Shown here in pieces: positions 17,341 to 25,667 of a DNA stretch of 64,000 bases. Within the stretch, counting starts at the first letter, position 1; every line of letters begins with the position of its first letter. The DNA is from an uncultured Lachnospiraceae bacterium (GTDB lineage: Bacteria; Bacillota; Clostridia; Lachnospirales; Lachnospiraceae). The notes beneath the pieces were generated by a model. The model worked only from the letters and a program-made list of their open reading frames with translations, searched no databases and was not told the origin of the DNA. The DNA lies in the NCBI GenBank assembly GCA_947626435.1, contig CANQSB010000004.1:1-64000 (forward strand). Direction: 5' to 3'. The position numbers and the translations under genes were made by a program.

Positions 17341-18788
17341 AATTTTCTTTAAAGCTTTTGCTGTCGACAATGATTGTCATGGCTTTGGCGCTCGGGTTCA
17401 GCGGATTTTATTTTGTAAACTATGTGTTCGACACATCGTTGGAGCGCGAGACAAGCCAAGCGATTGATGAAAACAGCATACTGCGGTTTGCGTTTGAGAC
17501 GGCTGTGCTCAATGTGCCTGTAAAATACGACATTCTTCAGGACCATACTGTGGAGCAGGTCGCGTCAAATTTGGAAGGAAGCGGGGAAGTCGGCAGGCTC
17601 CTGCGCCTTTCAGACGAGCAGAAGAATATATTGTACGCAAGCGACGGATTTGACGCAGACGAGGCGCTGCTCATGCAGACGGGCGAGAATGTCAAGGCAT
17701 ACAGGATAATAAACAGCGGAGGGCGGTATTATGTACATACGGGCAGCGCCGTCAACGCGCTTGACAGGGTGCTTTATCTGGAAACGCTGAAGGATGTGTC
17801 GGGAGTTTTCCATGAGAGGGCTATGGGCTTTAGCGTCTACCGTCGTATGACAGTGCTTATGCTTGTGGTGGGCATGGTCGTCATGCACTTCATTTCGTCA
17901 TGGCTTACCAAGCCGATAAAGCTTTTGACGAAAGCCGCGCGACGCATGGAGAAAGGCGATTATTCTTATCGCGCAAGGCGTGTGAGTCATGACGAGCTGG
18001 GGCAGCTTACCATGGATTTTAACCGCATGGCGGCAGCGCTTGAGGATAATATCACGATGCTTGAGGAGGAAATACAGGCGCGTGAGGACTTTGTCGGGGC
18101 GTTTGCGCATGAGTTGAAAACGCCGCTTACCTCAATCATAGGATACGCGGATATGCTGCGCTCGCGAAAGCTTGATGAGGAAAAGAGCTTTATCTCGGCG
18201 AACTATATTTATACTGAAGGTAAAAGGCTTGAGGCTATGTCGCTCAGGCTGCTTGATATCATAGTGACAAGGCGGGGTGAGGCAAAATTTCAGTATGTGG
18301 CTGTGGAGGATGTTTTTGAGTATCTGCGCGACACCTTTTCGGAAAGGACAGAGTATGGGATTGAATACGCATATGACGGCGGCGTAGTGTGGGCTGAGGC
18401 GGATTTGATAAAGACAGTGCTTGTCAATCTGCTTGACAATGCCTGCAAAGCGTCGGAGGCAGGCGGGCGCATCGAGGTGACGGGCAAAAGCTGTGATGGG
18501 TATTATTATTTTACGGTCAAGGATTACGGCGAGGGCATACCGCAGGAGGAGCAGGCAAAGATTACACAGGCGTTTTATATGGTGGACAAGTCGCGCTCGA
18601 GGAGCAGGAACGGTGCGGGGTTAGGGCTTGCGCTTTGCGCTGAGATACTTGCTCTGCATGGCGCGTCGCTCGATATAGAGAGTGAGCCGGGTAAGGGCAC
18701 AAGCATGAGCTTTGCGTTGGAGTTTACGGGAATGGAGGAAGATAAGGCGTATGGGCAGGACGACGAGGAGCAGACAGGCAATGACTGA
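17337..18788 (+). CDS. sensor histidine kinase
   Basis: Membrane segment 1 (about 10-28), an extracytoplasmic sensing region (about 29-172), membrane segment 2 (about 173-193, MTVLMLVVGMVVMHFIS), HAMP (about 194-245), HisKA with AHELKTPLTSIIGYADMLR, and a HATPase domain with VLVNLLDNACKASEAG (N box), VKDYGEGIP (G1) and GAGLGLALCAEI (G2). It partners the preceding response regulator (4 bp overlap). The signal is unknown. Confidence 0.95.
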   Translation: MKFSLKLLLSTMIVMALALGFSGFYFVNYVFDTSLERETSQAIDENSILRFAFETAVLNVPVKYDILQDHTVEQVASNLEGSGEVGRLLRLSDEQKNILYASDGFDADEALLMQTGENVKAYRIINSGGRYYVHTGSAVNALDRVLYLETLKDVSGVFHERAMGFSVYRRMTVLMLVVGMVVMHFISSWLTKPIKLLTKAARRMEKGDYSYRARRVSHDELGQLTMDFNRMAAALEDNITMLEEEIQAREDFVGAFAHELKTPLTSIIGYADMLRSRKLDEEKSFISANYIYTEGKRLEAMSLRLLDIIVTRRGEAKFQYVAVEDVFEYLRDTFSERTEYGIEYAYDGGVVWAEADLIKTVLVNLLDNACKASEAGGRIEVTGKSCDGYYYFTVKDYGEGIPQEEQAKITQAFYMVDKSRSRSRNGAGLGLALCAEILALHGASLDIESEPGKGTSMSFALEFTGMEEDKAYGQDDEEQTGND

Positions 18789-19650
18789 CAAGGGCAGGCA
18801 TAAGGGTAAAAGAAAATGGGCAAATAAGCCTGCAATCAACATATTTCTTTTGTGCTGTGCCGCGCTCGCGGTGTTTTTGTCGGTCTGGGGACCGGAGGCA
18901 TTTACGGATTACAATGACAAAAATGTGTTGAATAATATAAAGTTTGCCCAAGAGGATTCGGAGGATGCGGGCTACCGCTACAGCCTGAGCAGCAACGAAA
19001 AGCTCTTTATACTTTCGGAGTGCCTAAACAGCCAGAACATACCCGAAAGCGAAATGAACGCGCTTACGCGTGTTTCGGACGGCGCGGCGGAATACTCGGA
19101 TTTGATGGGCACATACGCTTTTGTGCTAAATCACAAAGGACCTACGGGCGAGGAAATAACAAACTCTGAAATTTACGATACCTGTAATCAAGGCATTAAT
19201 ATGCTGAAGGAGCTTGGCATACTTCCAAACGAAATAATGGATGTATCGGCGGCCACGCACGAGGCGACGCTCTACTCGGCGATAGATGTTCCGGAGCCTA
19301 GGAATAATGTCGCCGTCTGGAAGCTCAGCCTTGCAAACGACAGGCAGAACGCCAATAAGGAAAACCGCCTGATTGATGCGTACATTGATGCTGACGACGG
19401 CAGGATATATGAATTTTATGCGCGCACAAACCTTGCGTGGGAAGACATAGACGCTGATGAACTTGTTAGCGGTTGGAGCGGCTATATGGGGCTCGGCGCG
19501 CCGCAGGAGTACGAAACGGACAATCCGCTTTTGGAAACTACGCCCTATTATAAAAAATATGTTTTTGAGGGCATGGGCGATGAGCGCACTATAGTGACGG
19601 TCGGCTTTTACGATGGCATAAACGAGCTTTTTTTAAAAATTTCCAAATAA
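18781..19650 (+). CDS. membrane-anchored extracytoplasmic protein in the two-component operon
   Basis: About 289 aa. A basic N terminus (DKGRHKGKRKW) precedes one membrane segment (about residues 18-38, INIFLLCCAALAVFLSVWG), then a soluble outside domain with two cysteine-poor halves. ATG at 18781 overlaps the kinase stop by 8 bp, matching the other overlaps in this operon; the ORF-track start would overlap the kinase by 76 bp. I recognise no family. The position suggests an accessory modulating or responding to the kinase (inference). Confidence 0.75.
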   Translation: MTDKGRHKGKRKWANKPAINIFLLCCAALAVFLSVWGPEAFTDYNDKNVLNNIKFAQEDSEDAGYRYSLSSNEKLFILSECLNSQNIPESEMNALTRVSDGAAEYSDLMGTYAFVLNHKGPTGEEITNSEIYDTCNQGINMLKELGILPNEIMDVSAATHEATLYSAIDVPEPRNNVAVWKLSLANDRQNANKENRLIDAYIDADDGRIYEFYARTNLAWEDIDADELVSGWSGYMGLGAPQEYETDNPLLETTPYYKKYVFEGMGDERTIVTVGFYDGINELFLKISK

Positions 19651-19672
19651 GGTGCGGATATAAAAAAACTAA

Positions 19673-19701
19673 TTGAAGACGGGCATATTTTATGCTACTA
19701 T
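19673..19701 (+). promoter_or_regulatory. promoter for the TIM44-like gene
   Basis: TTGAAG, a 17 bp spacer and TACTAT, about 145 bp upstream of the start at 19845. Nothing else is evident in the 19651-19844 gap. Confidence 0.55.
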
Positions 19702-19844
19702 TAAAGACGGCGACTGTTAAGCCCCAAATACTAAAAGCCTCGAAAAAACGGCGGAATGAGAGGAAAAAATGGAATACCTGATACAAAGTCGATAAGTAAG
19801 GAAAAGTTCTAAAGAAAATAAACGGGACGGTATAGAGGATGAAA

Positions 19845-20852
19845 ATGCGGAAAAATAAGAGAGTGTTAAACATTATCAGAGGAGCGCTGTTTGCGGCTGT
19901 GGCGGCGTTGGCAGTATGCTTTGGCGCAATTGACGCGTATGCGGGCTTTGGTGATTTGAATGATTATGATTATGGCGGTGATGATTGGGATGATGATGAC
20001 TGGGGCGACAGCTATGATTATGATGGCTGGTCGGGTGGCGGCTCATATTCACATTCATATTCGGGCAGCAACGGCGCGGTGAGTGTGCCGGTGGTTGTCA
20101 TTGTGATAGTGATAATCGTCGTATATTCGGTGTCAAAATCAAAGTCGGCTAAAAACGGCCAGGGAGCAGGTCAAAACAGGCGCGGTGCGGCAAGCGGCAG
20201 AAGCGTATCGAATCAGCCTGCAAAGACGCTTCCTGACAGGACGGAGCAGATTTCGCAGATAATGAAGCAAAGGGATGTAAACTTTACGGCAAATGACTTT
20301 TTAAGCTATGTAAAGCGGGTGTATGTGGATATTCAGGATGCGTGGTCAAAACGCGATTTAGAGCCTGTGCGCTCAGTGCTGCACCCTAATCTTTACCAGC
20401 AGACGCAGCAGCAGATTGACAAGAAGATTGCGGACGGCATAGTTAATCATTTGGAGCGGATTGCCGTAAATACGGCGTATCTGACTGGTTACAGACAGGA
20501 TGATGATTATGAGTACATGTCGGTTTACCTTGCGGCGCAGATGATAGATTATCAGGTTAAAGAGGAGACGGGCGAGGTGCTCTACGGCGACAGGAATACG
20601 CTGTGGCATATGTTTTATAAGATGACATTTGTGCGCGCTATGACAATGCGGACGCCTGACATTACCGAGGAGGAGAACGAGGTCATGAGGTGCCCGAGCT
20701 GCGGCGCGCCGATAGAGGGTACGGCATTTGGAAAATGCGAGTATTGCGGTACGGTGGTATCTACCGGGAAGTACGGCTGGGTGTTGTCTGATTTTGGGAT
20801 TATACGCAATGACACCCGCGACGACGGCATACATTTAAAAACAGAGCGGTAA
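19845..20852 (+). CDS. TIM44-like domain protein with C-terminal zinc ribbon
   Basis: A signal peptide or signal anchor (about residues 8-34), an acidic, aromatic and glycine-rich stretch (DYDYGGDDWDDDDWG) and then a Ser-rich stretch lead to a second membrane segment (about 78-96, VPVVVIVIVIIVVYSV). A TIM44-like domain (about 135-265, with FLSYVKRVYVDIQDAWSKRD and NLYQQTQQQI) follows, then a four-cysteine zinc ribbon, CPSCGAP...CEYCGT. GAGG lies 6 bp before ATG 19845, which is better than 19839. TIM44-like domains in bacteria often bind membranes or act near transport machinery; the role here is unknown. A terminator overlaps the stop codon. Confidence 0.82.
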   Translation: MRKNKRVLNIIRGALFAAVAALAVCFGAIDAYAGFGDLNDYDYGGDDWDDDDWGDSYDYDGWSGGGSYSHSYSGSNGAVSVPVVVIVIVIIVVYSVSKSKSAKNGQGAGQNRRGAASGRSVSNQPAKTLPDRTEQISQIMKQRDVNFTANDFLSYVKRVYVDIQDAWSKRDLEPVRSVLHPNLYQQTQQQIDKKIADGIVNHLERIAVNTAYLTGYRQDDDYEYMSVYLAAQMIDYQVKEETGEVLYGDRNTLWHMFYKMTFVRAMTMRTPDITEEENEVMRCPSCGAPIEGTAFGKCEYCGTVVSTGKYGWVLSDFGIIRNDTRDDGIHLKTER

Positions 20853-20867
20853 AATGCTCTGTTTTTT
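20837..20867 (+). terminator. intrinsic terminator overlapping the TIM44-like stop codon
   Basis: AAAACAGAGC and GCTCTGTTTT pair around an 8 nt loop that contains the TAA, followed by a T run. It can also act on the convergent minus-strand araC-type message. Confidence 0.85.
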
Positions 20868-20879
20868 CGTGCGCTTATG

Positions 20880-21785
20880 TCAGCAGGTATGGCGGTATTC
20901 AGTGGGAGTGCAGCCCATATATTTTTTAAAAATTTTGCTGTAGTAGCTTGTATTGTTGAAGCCGACTGAACCCGCAATCTCGGCGATGGATTCGTACGGC
21001 TTTTGGCGCATGCGCTTTGTGGATTCGAGTATGCGGTATTTCATAAGGTATTCAAACGGGGTAACATTGAGCGTGCGCTTAAAGCAGCGGCAGCATTCGC
21101 TCTTGCTCACGAGGATAGAGCCCGCTATGTCGTCAAGCGTTATCGGCTCGGTAAAATGCCCGTATATGTACAATATTGCCTGTTCAATGCGCTGCTCGTC
21201 CTGTGTGGAGGCGCCTGCGGCAAAATCGTCACTTGGTTTTGAATGAAAATATTTGTATATGTATGTCCAAAGCTGTAAAATTGATGATTTTGTCAGCATT
21301 TCATAGCATATAGGCTTGTACTCGTTTAGCTTGAAGATTTCTGACATGTGTGTCATAATTTTTGGTTAGTCGCGGCTTTTGGGTGTGAGGTGGAGATAGC
21401 TGATTTTGCTGTCAAATATAACCGGGTTTATGTATTTTTTTTCCAGCTCAAGCTGACCTAAGCCAAAGATAAAATAAGGATTTACTATGACTGCGCGGAA
21501 AATGCATTTGTTATTTGCCGCGGGCGTATTGGAGTGCTCGACATGTCGGTTGATGAACAGTATATCTCCTTCGCCTGCGGTAAAGCTTTTGCTGCCGCAG
21601 GTGACAAGCGTCTGCCCGCTGACGACATATTGGATTTCTACTTCGTCGTGGCTGTGCAGGCTGGTCATTTGGTCGTGGGTGAAAAAATTGTAATCAATCA
21701 CAGATACGGGATAACCGCTTGCAATAAGCTCCTGAGTGCGTCTGTGGTAAAAGTCGGAGTCCTGTGCGGGCTTGGCAAGAGTCAT
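20880..21785 (-). pseudogene. AraC-family regulator interrupted by an in-frame stop
   Basis: Two ORF-track entries are halves of one gene in the same frame. The N-terminal half (21366-21785) is an AraC cupin domain: HSHDEVEIQYVVSGQ, GEGDILFIN. The C-terminal half (20880-21356) has the linker helix and two helix-turn-helix motifs: ITLDDIAGSILVSKSECCRCF and IAEIAGSVGFNNTSYYSKIF. Only a TAA (21366-21368) after KSRD breaks the reading; there is no shift. A start at 21785 has GGAGGG 8 bp upstream. The C-terminal half could be re-initiated at an internal ATG, but no ribosome site is seen there. Could also be a base-call error. Confidence 0.85.
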
Positions 21786-21864
21786 GGCTGTGTCCCTCCC
21801 CAAAAATAAATGCTGTTATATAAAGTATAGCAGAATGGGCAGAAAAATTGAATAGTTTTTTGGC

Positions 21865-21916
21865 AGATAATTTTCATAGATAATTTTTACTGATAATTTT
21901 TACAAATAAATTCTAT
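21865..21916. repeat. 13 bp tandem repeat, 3 to 4 units
   Basis: AGATAATTTTCAT, AGATAATTTTTAC and TGATAATTTTTAC follow one another without gaps, with a degenerate fourth unit AAATAAATTCTAT. It lies in the short gap between the araC-type pseudogene and the prodomain gene. Confidence 0.75.
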
Positions 21917-21952
21917 TTTTGGGGAAGGTTTTGAGGCTAGGTTTGGGACTGA

Positions 21953-22243
21953 TTAATTGAAGTATAGGTATTTGGGCTTTTCAATATATTCCACCTCGTC
22001 TAAGTCGGCAAAGGCGTCGATGAAGTCTTCGCGGACTGTGGCGATGCAGTAGCCGTTTATCAGGGGCTCGATGTGGATTACTTCGGATTCGAGGCGTTCA
22101 AGAGCGCCATGGTATTTGACTATCAGCTCCCAGCTTTTTGCGGCTGTGTCGTAGCCTGTCATGAGGGACTGCGATTTTTGGCGTTCTTCTTCGGTCGCGG
22201 AGAGCGCGAGGTTTAGGAGGTTTTCGAGTTTGGAGTTTGGCAT
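21953..22243 (-). CDS. orphan N-terminal prodomain of an S8 (Csp-like) subtilase
   Basis: A 96 aa protein starting MPNSKLENLLNLALSATEEE, with AGGAG 6 bp before the ATG (the ORF-track start at 22351 has none). The sequence WELIVKYHGALERLESEV, a central ATVREDFIDAFADLDEVE and a final YIEKPKYLYF match the prodomain that opens clostridial S8 family peptidases, from memory of that family. The catalytic domain should follow directly, but a stop codon comes first and no protease sequence is found downstream. It is either a remnant or a stand-alone inhibitor/chaperone; the intact ribosome site leaves the second possible. Confidence 0.65.
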   Translation of the reverse strand: MPNSKLENLLNLALSATEEERQKSQSLMTGYDTAAKSWELIVKYHGALERLESEVIHIEPLINGYCIATVREDFIDAFADLDEVEYIEKPKYLYFN

Positions 22244-22414
22244 GGGGGCTCCTTTAATGCATATGATTTTTTGGGCTGGGAAACGGTTTATGATAATATA
22301 ATATGAGCGGCGCTTATCGCGCGTGACAGCAAAAAAATTATGTTGTGGCATGGCTGTGATGTGGTATAATTTATGTATCGGTTTATGGTATTTAAGGAAT
22401 TGAGAGGCATATGC

Positions 22415-22993
22415 ATGGAAAGCAGCAGGATAGGCGTGCTTGCCGTATTGTATAATGTGTGTTCGTATTTATTTTCTCCTGTTTTGCTCTGCCTTAATGC
22501 AGTCTGGTATTATGAAACAAAGAGTTTTCTTTCAGAGGGCGATGGGAGCTTTACTTTTTTGGTGTTCATGATGGCTTGGGTGCCTGAGGGGATATTCAGG
22601 CTCAAATGGAAGATTGACAGCAGGCTTTTTGTTTTGTTCTGCGTGTCGCTTACGGCGCTTGCGCAGATGTGGCTTGGCGGACTGCTTTTTGCAGATGCTC
22701 CAATGACGCGCTGCATGGCGTTTTTTATCACGCTTATGGAGTTTGCGTGGACGATTATTTTGGAGCTTGATGAGGAGTTTAGGGAATATATCATTTCCTG
22801 TGATGGCTTTGGGTATTTTGTCCCATGCGCTCAAGACAGTGAAATTTCAAAGCTGCTTTTAAGAGGCTGGGATATAGATATAGCGTTGGCTTTGATTTTG
22901 GTGTGTTACATAAGGGGCGGCTTTTTGATGGCGTTATTGTTGTTCGCAGTGTGTGGAGCGCTTATTGCCATTGGGAGGTGGCGCAGACGATAA
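22415..22993 (+). CDS. integral membrane protein of unknown function
   Basis: 192 aa when started at 22415, where GAGAGG lies 7 bp before the ATG; the ORF-track ATG (22373) has no ribosome site. Hydrophobic segments lie at about residues 8-32, 44-58, 72-92, 96-114 and 155-187. No motif that I recognise. It is divergent from the prodomain gene and lies 57 bp upstream of the aldo/keto reductase, with which it could be co-transcribed. Confidence 0.65.
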   Translation: MESSRIGVLAVLYNVCSYLFSPVLLCLNAVWYYETKSFLSEGDGSFTFLVFMMAWVPEGIFRLKWKIDSRLFVLFCVSLTALAQMWLGGLLFADAPMTRCMAFFITLMEFAWTIILELDEEFREYIISCDGFGYFVPCAQDSEISKLLLRGWDIDIALALILVCYIRGGFLMALLLFAVCGALIAIGRWRRR

Positions 22994-23050
22994 TATTGCA
23001 GGCAATGCAAAATAAATGTTGCGACAGGTGTTTTTGAATGGAGGGTAAAG

Positions 23051-24139
23051 ATGAAAAAATTAGGTTTTGGCACTATGAGGCTGCCGCTTTTGGAGACGGA
23101 AGATGTAAAGAGCATTGACTATGGGCAGCTTTGCCGGATGGTTGACAGTTTTCTGGACAACGGCTTTGAGTATTTTGACACAGCGTACCCGTATCATGGC
23201 GAGATGTCAGAGGGGGCTGTGAAAAAGTGCCTTGTGGACAGGTATCCGCGCGAGAAGTATGTGCTGGCGGATAAGATGCCTATTCTGCGGGTGACGGCGG
23301 CGGAGGAGTATGAGAAATATTTCGAGGAGCAGCTTAAACGCTGCGGGGTGGAATATTTTAACTATTATCTTTTGCACAATATGGGTAAGGAGCGCTACGG
23401 CAATACTCTTAAATTCGGGGGCTTTGAATTTATATGCGACTTGAAAGAGCGAGGTCTGGTGAAGAATATCGGATTTTCTTATCATGATGACCCGCAGCTG
23501 CTTGATGAGATTTTGACGAAATATCCTGAGATGGATGTGGTGCAGCTTCAAATCAATTACCTTGACTGGAACAGCGCTGCAATTCAGTCGGGAGCTTGCT
23601 ATGATGATGGCAAAAAGATTATTGTGATGGAGCCTGTGAAGGGCGGAAGTCTTGCTACGCTTCCCGATAAGGCTATGGAGGTGATGAGGGAGTGCGGCGC
23701 GAAGGGTTCGCCTGCGTCTTACGCTATACGCTATGCCGCTTCGCTTGACAATGTGATGATGGTGCTCAGTGGTATGAGCAGCTTGGAGCAGGTGGAGGAT
23801 AATGTTTCGTATATGAAGGATTTTAAACCGCTGAACGGCGACGAGCAGAAAATGCTTGAACGGATTACGGATATTGTAAATGACAGCATTACGCCCTGCA
23901 CAAACTGTAAATACTGCATGGAGGAGTGTCCTCAGAATATAAATATTCCCGCGTATTTTGGCTTGTACAATATGTATGCGGCTACAGGGAAAAAGACGAA
24001 TATGTATTATGAGAGGTATTCGATGAACCATGGAAAGGCGTCGGAGTGCGTCAAATGCGGGAAATGCGAGCACATCTGTCCACAGCATATAAAGATACGC
24101 GATGAACTGGTGAAGTTTGCTGATTTGTATGAGCGTTAA
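23051..24139 (+). CDS. aldo/keto reductase with C-terminal 4Fe-4S domain
   Basis: Oxidoreductase with an NADPH-type TIM barrel followed by a ferredoxin-like tail. FDTAYPYHGEMSEGAVKKCL carries the catalytic Asp and Tyr, VLADKMPI the Lys, LHNMG the His, and PASYAIRYAASLDNVMMVLSGM the cofactor end of the barrel. The tail has two cysteine clusters: CTNCKYCMEECPQ and CVKCGKCEHICPQ. This two-domain type is common in anaerobes and can accept electrons from ferredoxin; substrate unknown. Start supported by GGAGGG. Confidence 0.92.
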   Translation: MKKLGFGTMRLPLLETEDVKSIDYGQLCRMVDSFLDNGFEYFDTAYPYHGEMSEGAVKKCLVDRYPREKYVLADKMPILRVTAAEEYEKYFEEQLKRCGVEYFNYYLLHNMGKERYGNTLKFGGFEFICDLKERGLVKNIGFSYHDDPQLLDEILTKYPEMDVVQLQINYLDWNSAAIQSGACYDDGKKIIVMEPVKGGSLATLPDKAMEVMRECGAKGSPASYAIRYAASLDNVMMVLSGMSSLEQVEDNVSYMKDFKPLNGDEQKMLERITDIVNDSITPCTNCKYCMEECPQNINIPAYFGLYNMYAATGKKTNMYYERYSMNHGKASECVKCGKCEHICPQHIKIRDELVKFADLYER

Positions 24140-24235
24140 AGATGCTCTGTGGATTAGAGGATGTTTTGCAATTATTTAATAAGACATAGGATAAAATGAA
24201 CGCTGATTGTATCTGGAAAAAGAGTGTAAAGAGAA

Positions 24236-24301
24236 AACTGCCGTACTAAAGGACATAAGCGCAAGCTATAGCTTGCATGCATAATCCTTATTGCGGCAGT
24301 T
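24236..24301. promoter_or_regulatory. long interrupted hairpin between convergent genes
   Basis: AACTGCCG pairs with CGGCAGTT at the base, AGGA with TCCT inside, and a perfect palindrome GCAAGCTATAGCTTGC at the tip. There is no T tract on either side. It lies between the aldo/keto reductase (+) and the SnoaL-like gene (-) and may act as a transcript end or processing site. Confidence 0.5.
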
Positions 24302-24326
24302 CCTGTGTGAAAGTCCGTTCAGATAT

Positions 24327-24659
24327 TTATTTGGGGCGCACTGTAAGCTTTTTGATATATCCGTCGTTATCAACCTCGCGGACTGTGGCGATTGCCATTA
24401 TGTTGTAGCCGCCGAAGTTTGCGATAAATTCAGCCTGTTCATTGTTTACGACTTCCGCGCCGAATATCGAATATTGGCGGAAGCCGAATTTATTCCTAAA
24501 AAACATATTTATCGCTTCCCTGCCGTATATGTGGTATTCCTTCTGGCTTGAAGAATTGGAGCAGTAGTCGCACAGAATCCCGTCTTTTGCAAAAAGCTCT
24601 GCGAGCGCCGCGAAGTCTTTGTTTTCCATAGCTTCTACATATTTTTCGATAGGTGTCAT
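24327..24659 (-). CDS. SnoaL/NTF2-like protein
   Basis: 110 aa with the cone-shaped NTF2-like pattern: N-terminal helix TPIEKYVEAMENKDFAALAE, then LFAKDGILCDY, GREAINMFFRNKF and beta strands ending IKKLTVRPK. Such proteins bind or isomerise small molecules. It lies 18 bp downstream of the SDR gene on the same strand, so the two are likely one transcript and may act on the same compound (inference). The ribosome site is weak (GGGGGC). Confidence 0.8.
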   Translation of the reverse strand: MTPIEKYVEAMENKDFAALAELFAKDGILCDYCSNSSSQKEYHIYGREAINMFFRNKFGFRQYSIFGAEVVNNEQAEFIANFGGYNIMAIATVREVDNDGYIKKLTVRPK

Positions 24660-24676
24660 AAATGCAGCCCCCTTTT

Positions 24677-25465
24677 CTAATAAACCTTCTCAGAATTGAG
24701 AAGCGCGTCTGTGCCGCCGTCTACAAACAATATGTTGCCGTTTATGCCGTTTGCCTTTGATGATACGAGAAAGACCATTACCTCGGCGATTTCCATGGGG
24801 TCCATCAGGGTTTCCAGCCCGTATTTGGTGGGTATGGGCAGGGCGTTGAGCGCTGTTTTGGATGAGGTTGACATTGTCGCGGTCATGGCGGTGTTTACAT
24901 TGCCTGGGGCGATGGCGTTTATTCTTACGCCGTTTGCCGCCCATGATGCGGAGATGCGTCTTACCCAGCGGGCGAGTGCGTATTTAGTGGAAACATATAT
25001 GCTGTTGCCTACGCTTAGCTTTGAGGAGTCTAATCTTTTGACGAGCTCTAGGATGCGGGCTTCGTCTTCGATGTTATTCAGGAGGTCTGCGATGTCTGTT
25101 CTGCCTGCACCTTGGGAGATGGTGTTTGAGGAGGTTACTACGCAGCTTCCATGTTTTTTTTCGAGTAGGTCGTATACTCCTTTGGCGAGCGCGACTGTGC
25201 CGAAATAGTTTAGTGATACTATGAGGCTTAGGTTTCCGCATGCACCGGGTACGCCTGCGCAGCAGATTAGTCCGTCGAGTCCGTTTGGGTAGGTTTTGTG
25301 GAGTTCGTCTATTGCGGTTTGTCTGCCTTCGGGGGTGGCGAGGTTGGTGCAGATGTCGCCGTTGTTTAGGTCGATGTTTATTACTTTGTGTTTGTCGGTT
25401 TCGAGAAGTTTTTTGGTGGCGGCGCCGATGCCGCCGGATGCGCCGGTTATTGCGTATACGCCCAT
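24677..25465 (-). CDS. short-chain dehydrogenase/reductase (SDR)
   Basis: NAD(P)-dependent oxidoreductase. [11 protein letters not shown] is the Rossmann nucleotide motif, CCAGVPG the NNAG-equivalent, SSNT the catalytic Ser region, YVSTK the Tyr-x3-Lys pair, and [13 protein letters not shown] follows. Starting at MGVYAITG (25465) with GGAGG 5 bp upstream; the longer ORF start lacks a site. The sequence layout recalls hydroxysteroid or coniferyl-alcohol dehydrogenase-like SDRs, but substrate is not predictable by eye. First gene of an apparent pair with the SnoaL-like gene. Confidence 0.9.
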   Translation of the reverse strand: MGVYAITGASGGIGAATKKLLETDKHKVINIDLNNGDICTNLATPEGRQTAIDELHKTYPNGLDGLICCAGVPGACGNLSLIVSLNYFGTVALAKGVYDLLEKKHGSCVVTSSNTISQGAGRTDIADLLNNIEDEARILELVKRLDSSKLSVGNSIYVSTKYALARWVRRISASWAANGVRINAIAPGNVNTAMTATMSTSSKTALNALPIPTKYGLETLMDPMEIAEVMVFLVSSKANGINGNILFVDGGTDALLNSEKVY

Positions 25466-25667
25466 TTTTCCTCCGTTCTGCACTGATATGTGTGCCTGAT
25501 ATTACTATTTTGTTGTTTTTCTCTCTATTTATTATTATAATTAAAAGTGGTGGGTTGTAAATAAGTATTTTGAAAAAATAATTTAGTGGGTTGTGGCGTA
25601 GGTCGCCCTAGCAGTGGAATATACCATCTGCGGACACCGATGGCGCGGGAAAGGAGGATTAGGTGGC

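Noticed and set aside
18712-18780. Longer N terminus for the last gene of the two-component operon
   Set aside because: It would overlap the kinase by 76 bp and add a very basic, non-hydrophobic stretch; the ATG at 18781 fits the overlap pattern of the operon.
23207-24088. 293 aa minus-strand ORF over the aldo/keto reductase
   Set aside because: Antisense shadow of a gene with complete motifs; composition dominated by His/Arg/Leu/Ile.
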